Assembly (NCBI GenBank): GCA_019828595.1
Contig: JAHQRK010000020.1
Coordinates: forward strand, 372,001 to 436,000
DNA: 64,000 nucleotides
Source of the DNA: Aphanomyces cochlioides
Lineage: Eukaryota > Oomycota > Saprolegniomycetes > Saprolegniales > Verrucalvaceae
Direction: 5' to 3'
Below the pieces are notes generated by a model, which saw nothing but the letters and a program-made list of their open reading frames with translations, was not told the DNA's origin and ran no database searches. The position numbers and the translations under genes were made by a program. Positions 21,245-33,118 of this stretch are shown piece by piece. Each line of letters opens with the position of its first letter. Position 1 is the stretch's first letter.

Positions 21245-22947
21245 ATGGATTCGCCGAATGAAACAGAAGAGATGGAGGCAGGCCGACGGGATGCCAGCAC
21301 AGGAATCGTTCCATCAGCGTCCAATACATCGATGGCGTCCATTACGTCCGATATGAGCTCGCTCGACAGGAAAGATCGAACACCGCCACTCACGACTCAA
21401 TTGACCAAAGCGGTGCAAATTGGAGCATCTAACTTTATGCTCGCGTACAATGTTCGTGCTGGTATAGCGCTGCTTTCTCGCATCATTCAGCTCACACAAA
21501 AGCGGTTTGTCTTCCACGAAACGCAGCATTCATTGATGGTTCGTGTGCATGTAGGCAATTGAAAGACATTTTCGATCTCAAGACGCTACTTGGAGAAAAT
21601 CACCTCGTCTTTCGCGTCGATGCAGTGTCCATGGGTCTATTTGTTGGATGTTTCACTGGCGGATACGAAGCCGTCCGTGCGGTACTTCAAAAAATATTTC
21701 CACATTTAGAAGATGAGCTCGTCACCATTCTTGCTGGTATTGCAGCTGGTTCCGGCGTCGCTTGTCTTGATCCCCAGCGGTGCTTTTATCGAAAGACTTG
21801 GAGCAGCCTTCTAACTTGATCGTAGGCGGCGATCTCTCGCGTTATACACATTTGTCCGAGCCTTGCAATCCCTCTACAACATTGCCAAAGCTCGCCAGAT
21901 GTGGCATTTCTGGGGAAGTCATTGGCCCCATGGAGATGCACTGCTCTTTGCCCTCTCAAGTGCGCAAGTTATGTACTGCTTCATCTTGCGGCCGGAAATT
22001 CTTCCCAAGGAGTACTTCTCCTTCATCCATCGCGCTGGCCCTGTGGCAGTCAAAGTGCTTCATTTCACTCAACGCACATTAAGTGGCGCGGCCGTTCATC
22101 CAGAAGACGTTCAGCGCTTCCTCCAAGAAAAGCATTCTCCCAATGTATACACAATCGCTCACAGTCATCCACCGGTATGGTCCTATGCTGGAATACGCAT
22201 CCGATCTGAATCTGTAGAGTTTACCATGTACATTGATTCACCACGGAACCTCTTCGTGCACATGGGGATTTGCCATGACTTTTTGGAAAGCCGCAAAGAC
22301 GACCTTCCCATTGTATTTGTCGCTGAATATCGTGCCGCGCATCGTCTTGCGCTTCCGTCGCTTTCTCAAAACGTACGATACATCCAGGTGAATGAGAAAA
22401 ATTCAAGACTTGAATAGGCCATTGGTATCTCTGCTCAAAGGCGTCTTTGGTGGATTTCGATCCACGGCGTTCCTCGGCGCCTTTGTCGGGCTGTATCAGG
22501 CGACAGTGTGTCTCCAGAAGGCCATCTTCCACTCAGACACCAAAATTACATACTTTGTCGCTGGTATGCTACGCTCGAAGACAACATTTTTGTAAGATAA
22601 TGTTGCAGGTCTTGTGGCATCGACGTCGATCCTCATAGAAGCCAAGACACGTCGATCAGGTATTTGAAGTCTTATCAATTTGCTCATCATTGATTCAACC
22701 TGGACAGAGTTGGCGTTGTATGTGTTGCCACGTGCGTTGGATTCGCTCTACATTATGCTTCGCGATCGCCGTGTGTTGGCCGACGTTCCTTACGGGGAGA
22801 TTCTCCTCTTTTCGTTCTCAATGGGGGCCATCATGTTTTGCTACGAGGTACGAGTATTTCTCTGTCGTATGATTGACGTGGGCGTAGCACGAGAAGCAGC
22901 ATTTGAGTCCATTTGTCGAACGCCTTCTCCATCGATTTCTCCATTAA
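21245..22947 (+). CDS. TMEM135-like membrane protein
   Basis: Exons 21245-21504, 21555-21779, 21826-22174, 22218-22372, 22418-22563, 22609-22659, 22708-22847 and 22888-22947 splice in frame to 461 residues, almost the length of TMEM135 (458). Family-like blocks are HGDALLFALSSAQVMYCF...RPEILP and its second copy YGEILLFSFSMGAIMFCYE near the C-terminus. There is a repeated glycine-rich membrane segment (GLFVGCFTGGYEAVRAVLQK and GAFVGLYQATVCLQKAIF), and CTLIHHGTSSC in the middle. TMEM135 proteins sit in mitochondrial/peroxisomal membranes and influence organelle dynamics and lipid handling. The internal duplication is visible by eye. Exact function here is unknown. Confidence 0.75.
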
Positions 22948-23226
22948 ATTCAATTCAAGTAAACTGTCGTGCAAATAATTGTGGATCTCGCTGGCGCAAA
23001 GCTGAAGGGAATGGAGGGGATCCTTGTCCCTCAAGGGGCTCCTTAGCAAGCCAGTCATGCAGTAAGCAATGCATTCAAGCCCCACACGAGTTAGTAGATT
23101 CTATTCCTTGGCAATCGGTATAAACTGAAGAGATCTCCTTGAGCATGGATGAATATCCAAAACCCCTTCAACCCCCTGAAAATTCGAAATAGCCGGTCAA
23201 AATAGTTCATTGTTGAATTCTTTGTG

Positions 23227-24716
23227 ATGTTGGAAGGTTGTGCCGAGATAGAGGTCTCGTCGTCGGTCTTCTTGAATGCACACCAAGTAAGACTTGTCCC
23301 TTGTATACAGAAGACGTAAACAATTGTGTGTATTTTAGGCATTGCAGCGCGATTTGACAGTCTTGCTCCTTCGTGAATTGTCGGCGAGAAGAACGCCAAC
23401 AATTTCGATCCTTGACGCCATGGCTGGAACCGGAATTCGTGCGATTCGGTGTGCGTTGGCTGATGTGAACCACATGCCGATTGACCTTGATCTCTAGATA
23501 TGCCATGGAAGTGCCCAATGTGCAAGTCGTTGCCAATGATTTGAGCCCTGAAGCCACCACTCTGACACGCGCCAATGTTAGCACAAATGGCGTAGCGCAT
23601 CTCGTTTCTATCTCCGAAATGGACGCCGTTAACGTGATGTGGAGCCACCGGCATAGATTCAATGTGATTGACCTCGACCCTTTTGGATCCTGTGCTACGT
23701 TTCTTCCGAGTGCGCTTGCCACCATTGCACCTGGAGGTCTGGTTTGTGCAACCGATACGGATCTTCAAACCCTCCTGGGCAAAACCACGCATTCTCACAT
23801 GCAATCTTACAGTCAATATGGTGCTCTTCCCGTGTCTGCAGCCTACAGCAAGGAGCTTGCGATTCGAATTGTCTTGGGCAATGCAGCTACAGTAGCTCGA
23901 CAAGCCCGGCGATCTATCCGGCCTATTCTTTGCACGGCACTTGAATTCTTTGTGCGAGTTCATTTTCAAGTCCTGGATGAACCAAATCGTGTAAGTACTG
24001 TAGGTCTATCCATACGACTGAGCTCTTGTAAAGTGTCTAGAGGTTCCCTTGGCTATGTTGCATCAATGCCTTCGATGCGCTTATTTCGCAGTGCATTCCC
24101 TTGGCCAAAAGGACAGCGGCGCAGATATCGCTGCAACTTGCCCAATCTGCTCAAGCCAGCTTCAAGTAGTGCAACCTCTCTGAATTCAGCTAGATCATGG
24201 AGAATTGTAGATTGGGGGCCCGTTTTGGTCCGGCCCAATTCATGACGAAAACATTTTGAAGCAAGTATTACAGCATGCTGGCCAACTTGGCTCAGCAGCA
24301 AAGTAAGTTGCTTGTTTGTTCTAACGCCAACTCATTACTCGATGACTAGGCTTGTCGAATCAATCTTGGACGAGTCGACGGATTTATTCTACTATTCACT
24401 GCCGCAGCTCTTTCGTCCCTTCAAGAAGATTGCTGTGCCACGCTTGTCTGTTTTCCAAAACGCATTAATGTCCCTAAACAAGACTGTCCATTCGACTCAT
24501 TTGGATGCGACGGTAATTTTCTCTGCTAGCTATTTTCAACTAAATGGAAATATCTAGGCTTTTAAGACTAATGCGACTGCATTGGAAGTATATAGCGTTG
24601 TCGCTGCTTGGCTTCGACTTTACGGTTTACCAGATGCAATTCCAGTTCCGTCAGCCTCTGTTACCTTCGCGATGTCTAGTGTGCTACGTATGTGTGCCAT
24701 CACTTTATCAATTTAA
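23227..24716 (+). CDS. TRM1: tRNA (guanine26-N2)-dimethyltransferase TRM1
   Basis: Exons 23227-23286, 23339-23448, 23498-23990, 24043-24165, 24211-24302, 24350-24512 and 24558-24716 give about 399 residues. It has the SAM motif DAMAGTGIRAIRY, then VQVVANDLSPEA, the catalytic VIDLDPFGS and APGGLVCATDTD, all typical of Trm1. A zinc site follows (CLRCAYF ... CPICSS), then GGPFWSGPIHDE. The enzyme methylates G26 of tRNAs using S-adenosylmethionine. The third intron could end at 24040 instead of 24042 with another donor. The ATG at 23227 gives a rather short N-terminus; an upstream exon cannot be excluded. Confidence 0.9.
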
Positions 24717-24747
24717 CGTGGATGACGCCACAGAGACTGATATCGAA

Positions 24748-25965
24748 ATGTCACCTCCAGTCAAATGCACTCTTGAGCATATTTGGCATCCTCCAACAAG
24801 GCTGCAGACAGAGCAACACCATGAAGGCTCTCTTATCCATGTCTACGAGGCCTCTGTCGACGCTATAAATTCTGCATTAGCCGAAACTCAAGCTAAAGAC
24901 ATTGTGGTTCTTCATGGCATAAAATATATTCTTCCTGAACCACTGCGGCTACCATCGAATACAAGCCTTCACGGCAGTCATTCAGGTATCTTGATTGTTC
25001 GGTCATTGCTTCAAATTTGATTCCCACACTCTAGGTGTCACATTAATAGGACAAGTTGTCGTTGATGCTCCTAACGTGTCGTTGTTTCAATTGCATATTC
25101 ATTTTCAAGTCACTGACCTTGAAAAGCGCAAGCATCCATTGTTGATTACAGCCAAGAATGCTCGTGTGGATTGTTGCCACATATCATGCGGTCGTCATGC
25201 CTCTGCCTTAGCCTGTATTGGGATTGCTGACGGTGCTAGTGCTAAACTCAATGCAAGCGAGGTTGTCCAAGGCCCCCAAGCTGGTATTTTTGTCGGCGGT
25301 AAGCCAGCTCGTTTCATGTCCATCTAACCCCGCGTAGGCAAGTCACAACTTGAAATTCATGGCTGCACGATCCACAATATGTCAGGGTGCGGCGTTGACA
25401 TTCAAGGCGGAAGTTTTTGCTCCGTCGTGGGCTCGCGCATTGCCAATTGCCGCAAGAGTGGTGTCTTTGCTCATGCATTCGCTGCGTTGGACATGCGAAA
25501 TTGTTCAGTCGATGCCAATGGCATGGCTGGTGTAGAAGGTGCGTTTACGACCCAGCTGGTTTAAGTTCTCCGCAGTCACCACTCAAGCCACCGCAACTCT
25601 TCAGCATAACATCTTGAGTCGAGGGAAGAAAGGTGGCCTTTTGGTTCACTCTCGTGGTAATGTCATGGAGGCATCTAGAAATATTTTCACTCGAAATGCT
25701 CTCGCTGGTATTGATGTCCGAGGAACTGGCAGTTCCGGGAAGGTGACGAATTTGCTCGACACAAACCTAAAATGGAGTCTAGGTCTTCGAAAACCACATT
25801 TGCAATGGACGAGCCAGTGGTATTTACATCTCTGACGGAGCAACAGCATGCATCCAAGACAATATCATTGTTGGAAACAAACGAGCTGGCATTGAGTCGA
25901 CTGTGGAGCAAGACTTTGAAAGTTGCAATACTCTTGAAGGCAACGGCGTTTCATTGCTCATGTAA
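24748..25965 (+). CDS. Parallel beta-helix (FBXO11-like) repeat protein
   Basis: Exons 24748-24985, 25035-25298, 25338-25538, 25576-25742 and 25783-25965 give 350 residues. After an N-terminal AINSALAETQAKDIVVLHG block the protein consists of repeated short turns such as GCGVDIQGGSFCSVVGSRI, SGVFAHAFAALDMRNCSV, KGGLLVHSRGNVMEAS and SGIYISDGATACIQ. These are PbH1-type right-handed beta-helix rungs as in FBXO11 and carbohydrate-active proteins. No F-box is visible in it. It begins only 31 nt after the TRM1 stop codon in the same orientation. Catalytic function, if any, cannot be told. Confidence 0.72.
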
Positions 25966-26184
25966 CTGATCCTTTAAATGTGATTGGCTAAATATTCATA
26001 GAATAACGAAATAAATGAATTTTATTGGCTGAAAATAGTTTTTGCAGACATTTGATTGGCTATAATTTTCTCAAGTCAGTAATTAAAGTGATGTGATTGG
26101 ATAAATATTATTATGGAAATATATGGATAAGGAGTTTGATTGGCTGAAAAGAAAAGTATTGTTCTGTGGAGGTCGAAAAGAAAG
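25966..26184 (+). promoter_or_regulatory. Cluster of five ATTGG (inverted CCAAT) words before UPF1
   Basis: Between the beta-helix stop and the UPF1 ATG the word (G/T)ATTGG recurs five times in the same orientation: 25982 (gattggctaaat), 26023 (tattggctgaaa), 26054 (gattggctataa), 26096 (gattggataaat) and 26138 (gattggctgaaa). Spacing is about 30-45 nt in AT-rich DNA. Regular copies at a promoter suggest CCAAT-factor binding, or a short tandem repeat that drifted. Confidence 0.6.
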
Positions 26185-29100
26185 ATGCAGTCGCAGATGC
26201 TGGTGCAGTCGCAAGCAGACAATGATGGATTGTCCTATGCGTTCGTGGAGCAAGAAGAGGACGATGATTACTCATTGAAAGGCCTCTCCAGCGATATGGA
26301 TCATGTCCACATGCAGCAGATGCAACAGCAGATGGATCATTTGAGCAACACGCTCTTGGGTAACCTGGACCTCGAAGAGGAAGATGTGGCGCTTGATGTG
26401 CCCATGCAATTGCCACCCCATGCATGTGCCTACTGTGGATTGCATGATCCTGCCAGTGTTGTGAAATGCGTCGCGACCGACAAGTGGTTTTGCAACTCGC
26501 GGGGGAATACTAGTGGCAGTCATATCGTCCAGCATCTTGTCCGATCCAAGAACAAAGAAGTGAGTTTGCACCCTGACTCCCCCCTTGGGGAAACAGTGCT
26601 TGAATGCTACAACTGTGGCTGTCGCAATGCATTCCTTCTCGGCTTTATTCCTGCCAAGCAAGATTCTGTTGTGGTTCTGTTGTGTCGCGATCCTTGTCTT
26701 CAGATGAATGCATTGAAGGACATGAGCTGGGATATGACGCAGTGGCTTCCATTGATTGAAGATCGCAGTTTCCTCCCATGGCTTGTCAAAGTGCCCAGTG
26801 AGCACGAGCAATTGCGAACGCGCCAAATCACGTCGACGCAGATTGCAAAGCTGGAAGAAGGTAAAAGGATCGTCGTTTGACCTCATGGTTTGACTGAGTA
26901 CGTAGTGTGGCGTGAGCACCCTCAAGCAACACTAGAAGATCTCGATCGTCCTGGTGTCGATGACGAACCCATTCCAGTCCAGGACCATTACGACGACGGT
27001 TATCAATACCAAAACATCTTTGGACCATTGGTGAAGATGGAATCCGATTACGACAAAAAGATGAAGGAGGCGCAGACGCAAGAAAATGTCTTTGTTCGAT
27101 GGGACATCGGTTTGAACAAGAAGCGCAATGCTATCTTCACCAGCAACCGCCCTGACACTGACTTTCGACTGGTCCCTGGCGATGAAATTCGTCTCCGCCT
27201 TGGCGTTGGATCGGCCATGGTATATGGCAAAGAATGGGAAGGCACTGGGCATGTCTTGCGCTTGGATGAATCGGAAGTGACACTAGAAATGCGCAGCACT
27301 CATGTTCCCGTACGTCTTTCATCTAGCCCATAACATTTCCAAACTTATTTCCACGTAGGTCGAGATCAATGACGGCTATTGCGTTGATTTCGTATGGAAG
27401 GCTACATCGTTTGACCGTATGCAGAGTGCCATGAAGACATTTGCCGTCGATGATACTTCTCTCACGGGTTACCTCTACCATAAATTGCTTGGCCATGACG
27501 TGGAAATGCAAACGTTCAAGTCGGCTCGCCCTCTTGCATCTGGTGTCGGGCTTTCTGTCCCCGGACTTCCAGAACTCAATCCATCGCAACTTGCTGCTGT
27601 CAAGGGAGTTCTCCAGCAACCACTCAGCTTGATCCAGGGCCCCCCTGGAACCGGCAAGGTATGCTGCACAGCATTTCGAGGGGATTTTAAACTATAATTG
27701 CTTGTCTAGACGGTCACTTCGGCGTCCATTGTGTACCATTTGGTAAAGCAAAACAACGGCCAGGTCCTCGTGACGGCGCCAAGTAACATTGCTGTCGACC
27801 ATTTGACGGAAAAGATATCAGCCACGGGGCTCAAAGTTGTGCGTCTTGCCGCCAAGAGCCGTGAAGCTGTTGCATCTACCGTCGAACACTTGACGCTCCA
27901 TACGATGATTAAATCGTTAGCGAGTCCCGACAAGGCTGATTTGCGTAAATTGATGCAACTTAAGGAAGATCAAGGGTATGTGCTACTCTTTGTTTCACTC
28001 TGGCATGCTTATCGCAATGGCTTCGTAGTGAATTGTCCTCGCAAGATGAAAAGCGTTTCAAAGCTCTGAAGCGCAACGCTGAACGCGAAATCTTGCAAGC
28101 CGCCGATGTCATTTGTACAACTTGTGTTGGTGCTGGCGATCCACGGTTGTCCAATTTCCGATTTCGTCAAGTGCTGATCGATGAAGCCACGCAGGTACGC
28201 TTCTGGCGTCAAAGAGATGATGGATTGATGTCCTCACAGGCGACAGAACCGGAATGTTTGATTCCTATTGTCCAAGGGGCGAAGCATGTTGTTATGGTGG
28301 GCGATCACATGCAATTGGGTCCTGTCGTGATGAACAAGAAAGCGGCAAAAGCTGGCTTGAACCAGTCACTCTTTGATCGATTGATTCGTTTGCAGCATCG
28401 ACCATTCCGCTTGCGCGTCCAATATCGCATGCATCCATGCCTATCGGAATTCCCGTCGAATATGTTTTACGAAGGTTCGAAAAGAATCGATGTGGTGCAA
28501 TGCTTGATGATGGTGTTGCTTAGGTGAATTACAAAATGGTGTGAGCACGAGCGACCGCATCCTCAAGCAAGTGCAATTTCCATGGCCCAATCCTCAAAAG
28601 CCTACCTTTTTCTACATTTGTCTCGGCACGGAAGAGATTAGCTCGTCCGGTACATCATACTTGAACCGCACGGAAGCTAGCAATTGCGAGAAATGTGTCA
28701 CGTATTTCCTAAAAGCAGGCGTCCTTCCTTCTCAAATCGGTACGTGTTTTGGCTCCATCACTTCATAGTTCATCTTGGTGACGTAGGTGTTATCACGCCG
28801 TATGAAGGCCAACGCGCTTACATCGTCAACTTTATGCAACGCAATGGCCCTATGCGCTCGCAACTGTACAAGGATGTCGAAGTGGCGTCTGTCGATTCGT
28901 TTCAAGGCCGTGAAAAGGACTTGATCATCTTGTCTTGTGTCCGTTCCAACGAACACCAAGGCATTGGTTTCTTGAGCGACCAAAGACGTCTCAATGTCGC
29001 GCTGACCCGTGCTAAGTATGGTGTCATCTTGCTTGGCAATCCCCGCGTGCTTGCCAAACAAGAACTTTGGAATGATTTGCTCAATCATTACCGCGACCAG

Positions 29101-29601
29101 TCGCTCGTTGTGGAAGGATCACTCAATAACCTCCAGCCGTCGTTTATGCACTTCCCCAAAGTGGAGAAACGCACGGACCGCGGGGGCAATGGCAGTCGCT
29201 CGCGACACCAAGACCATCCCCTCCCCCTCAGCCAAGCCTTCAACCGCTCTGGCGCTCCCATCCCTCCACTGGATTCTCGATTCGATCCCCGCTACGACAT
29301 GGCAGGCTTGGTTCCCCCGCCTCCAATGCCGAATGCATCGATGGCTCCTCCTGGTCGTGGCAAACCCAGAAACCGCCCTGCCGATCTGCCACTGGCTCCT
29401 GGACCCCTCACGCAAATGGAAGAAGCGCAGCACGATGTGCTTGTTCCCCCCAGCGCGCTTGATGGCCCCTTTACGCAAGCCGCGACGCAATCTTTCTCGC
29501 AATTCTCAACTGGTGGTATGTCGCAAGATCCATTCCAATACGACGGCGACTACAAATCCCAGACGATGAGCCAGGATACACGCAGCGGTGGCTTTTACTG
29601 A
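26185..29601 (+). CDS. UPF1: UPF1/RENT1 RNA helicase (nonsense-mediated decay)
   Basis: Exons 26185-26860, 26906-27309, 27359-27658, 27710-27975, 28029-28194, 28240-28474, 28524-28739 and 28787-29601 give 1025 residues. The N-terminal CH zinc domain has [30 protein letters not shown] and [10 protein letters not shown]. The superfamily 1 helicase core has Walker [68 protein letters not shown] and ALTRAKYG. The C-terminal tail holds SQ motifs ([16 protein letters not shown]), which are SMG1-type phosphorylation sites in animals. UPF1 is the ATP-driven core of nonsense-mediated mRNA decay, in the cytoplasm. All motifs are intact. Confidence 0.96.
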
Positions 29602-30070
29602 ATGACTTGGGCGTCGCTCGTCTATTCATTTCCCCTGTGAAGCGAACGATTGTCTCGTTGAGGACGACGTGCCTGGTCAAGTTTGTCGTGTCGATGGATG
29701 CCATGTTTTATGCCCTTCAACCATTTAAAGAATTTTTTTCTGGCATTTACTGTATTTTTTGAATGGATCAAACATACGGATAAATGCATTTTAAATCAAA
29801 TCAAATATGACAAAATAAATGAATTTTTCTTATGACTTCGTAAACAAACAGCAGCGGTCCAGTTGCGCTTGCTCTAACGCTATGCCAGCAAACGGTAAAT
29901 ATACTCTGTCATCTGTAGGTTTTTGTTTGATAGAATCACCGCCTGACGCGCTGACTTAGACAGTCATGATATTTTGAGGAAATATTAATTTGAAATTGTG
30001 AAAATAGATAATTTGATCTTTTTCCGAGAAAATTGTTTTATCCACTCAAAAAATATGACGACCAATCACA
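29602..30070. other. AT-rich intergenic region
   Basis: The 469 nt between UPF1 and the next gene are AT-rich from about 29720. They hold one ccaatca word just before the ATG at 30071. No gene or repeat was seen. Confidence 0.4.
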
Positions 30071-30988
30071 ATGCAGAGCCAGCGTCAGCCAGATGACGAC
30101 GACCAGACAAGTCAGCGTTCGACCAGGATGGAAGTTCTCGAGGGTAATGCTGCGCTTTCTCGACGCTTTCTCACTATCTCTGTAGCCGCTGTCGACAACG
30201 AATGCACGAAATATTGGGCTCAAGCTGGGATAGACGCGAATCAATGCTGTCCGTTTGGGATTATCATCCTCTCGAGTGTCGGCAGCGTCGTCGCGTGTAT
30301 TGCGTGCATGGCACTAGCGTTGTACATTTGGCAACCGCGAATGCCGCCGTCATTGCCCACACCTTCACCCGACAGTGGCCCAGTTCGAATTGTTCTGCCA
30401 GACCATCTCAACAATCACGAGCAGCACCACGATGACGGCTTGGACATCCGCATTTATCCACCTCCGCATCATGCTGCAAGCGCACCACAGGCGACAACTG
30501 ACTTCCACTACATCAATATTGCGAAGAAGTCATCCCCTGCTCCGTTTTCCCGCCGCGATTTCGAATCAGCGGCCGAATCAATTCACTACTTTACGTCGGA
30601 CCCACCGTCGTCCCATCGACCCTCAGGAAGCGTGTCGATGTTCCAATTCAGCGAAGTGTCGTCGGAAGCCTCGAATGGCATGAGTAGCATCGTCGACATG
30701 ACAGCGTCGCAAATGTGGCAGTCGTCAGACGAGCACCACGAAACGAGTAAAGAAATGCTCTACTCCCAAGCGAGTTTCTTCTCGACCAACAAGACGTTCA
30801 AGCCCACGGCGACGTTCAACTCGGGCATCAGCTCGTTGAACAAGCCACGCCGCCAAAATACGTCACGCAAACAGCCACAAATGTTTCGAACGCAACGCTC
30901 CGACACGACGGCATCACGTCTCCCATCAGACGCGGACTCGTCTTCCCTCGTGAGTTCAACCATTGCAGAAGTACCCAGCAAATCGTGA
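30071..30988 (+). CDS. Single-pass membrane protein, unknown function
   Basis: An intronless frame of 305 residues. A short N-terminal part contains four Cys around residues 46-61 (NECTKYW ... NQCCPFG). It is followed by one membrane span (IIILSSVGSVVACIACMALA, about 64-83) and a long polar tail rich in Ser, His and Gln, with many possible phosphorylation sites. There is no cleavable signal peptide. The layout (short outside part, one span, disordered tail) resembles the membrane proteins at 35743-36824 and 37675-38664, but no sequence relation is evident. Function unknown. Confidence 0.65.
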   Translation: MQSQRQPDDDDQTSQRSTRMEVLEGNAALSRRFLTISVAAVDNECTKYWAQAGIDANQCCPFGIIILSSVGSVVACIACMALALYIWQPRMPPSLPTPSPDSGPVRIVLPDHLNNHEQHHDDGLDIRIYPPPHHAASAPQATTDFHYINIAKKSSPAPFSRRDFESAAESIHYFTSDPPSSHRPSGSVSMFQFSEVSSEASNGMSSIVDMTASQMWQSSDEHHETSKEMLYSQASFFSTNKTFKPTATFNSGISSLNKPRRQNTSRKQPQMFRTQRSDTTASRLPSDADSSSLVSSTIAEVPSKS

Positions 30989-31000
30989 GGTCTGCGTGAC

Positions 31001-31860
31001 TTATTTAACTTTTTTCTTCTTTGCATACGTGTGCATATCGCCGCTGTTGGCGAGAGCTGTCGCTTCGTTCAATCCACGATGGACATAGACGCGAAGGAGC
31101 GCTGCACAGTACTCCAACAAGTCTTGCATGGCATCTTGTTCATGTGGCTGGAATCGTCCAAGGACGTACTTGTCGAGCTGGAGTCCAGGAGGTGGATTGC
31201 CATTGTTGGATGGATTGGCAAACCATGTTGGACAGCCAATGCCAACCTTGAAGCGGGCAAACTTCTCGGTCGCGACGCACTTAATGACATCGCGCACACC
31301 GTTCTGACCTCCATGGCCACCTTTAGCTTTGAACCTCACTGTGCCAAATGGAAGCGAAATGTCGTCGGTGAGCACGAGCAGCTCGTCGTGCTTGTTCATT
31401 GCCAGCGCGTTATTCTTGAGGCTATCCATGGCCTTATGGGTTACTTTCTTTGGGATGATCATACCGAAAGCGATTTTGATCCATGTAGCTTCGGACAGAC
31501 ATACCAGATCGATTCATGTATGTTGATGGAAGTAGACCATGCAGATCCACGATGGGATATGGTACACCTTCTTGCTCAGTACGTTTTTTCCTGCGTTCAG
31601 AGATGCGATCGACCAAGTCATCGTGCTTGAAAGCCGTCTGCGCAACGAGAACTTCGCCATGGACACGCTTCACATCCTGCCATTGTGCTTGCGTGTGCTG
31701 CTTCATATAGTACATGGCTGCCATTTTGCCAATATTGTGCCTACCTGAGTCAGCTATATAGCAATTTGAATTTCCTGTACCTGGTCATATGGTACTTCTC
31801 GCCCGGGTTTCCCAGACCCACCAAGAGCCGACGAACCACTGGCGCCGCCGCACTTTCCAT
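31001..31860 (-). CDS. PTH1: Peptidyl-tRNA hydrolase (bacterial Pth type)
   Basis: Minus-strand exons 31781-31860, 31465-31740 and 31001-31421 give 258 residues. The family's active-site signature is present: LVGLGNPGEKYHMTRHNIG (with the general-base His in TRHN), TYMNRSG, VLTDDISLPFG (Asp) and KGGHGGQNGVRDV. Pth frees tRNA from prematurely released peptidyl-tRNA; nuclear copies of this type serve mitochondria or cytosol. The second intron is best placed with a TAG acceptor at 31424-31422, which yields a 43-nt intron and keeps all motifs. A basic Lys tail ends the protein. It is divergent from KdsA with 135 nt between start codons. Confidence 0.9.
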
Positions 31861-31995
31861 TGCTTTTCACTCAATGTAGGGGGTGTCGGGGTTGAACAGT
31901 AAAATATTAAAATAAATATGCATGAATCTAACTTCATATTTGTATTGTAAATTTCTTTCACCTATTTAATTCGCGCCAAAATCTCATTTGTCAAT
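31861..31995. promoter_or_regulatory. Compact bidirectional promoter PTH1/KDSA
   Basis: Only 135 nt, mostly AT-rich, separate the divergent start codons of the peptidyl-tRNA hydrolase and KdsA genes, so both promoters must lie here. No named motif is clear. Confidence 0.45.
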
Positions 31996-33112
<1,117 letters not shown>

Positions 33113-33118
33113 ACTATG

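Noticed and set aside
23091..23969. 292-codon open frame on the minus strand
   Set aside because: It is antisense to TRM1, whose plus-strand exons carry all family motifs; the minus translation has no recognisable features.
31031..31630. 199-codon plus-strand frame
   Set aside because: Antisense to the peptidyl-tRNA hydrolase, which has intact active-site motifs.
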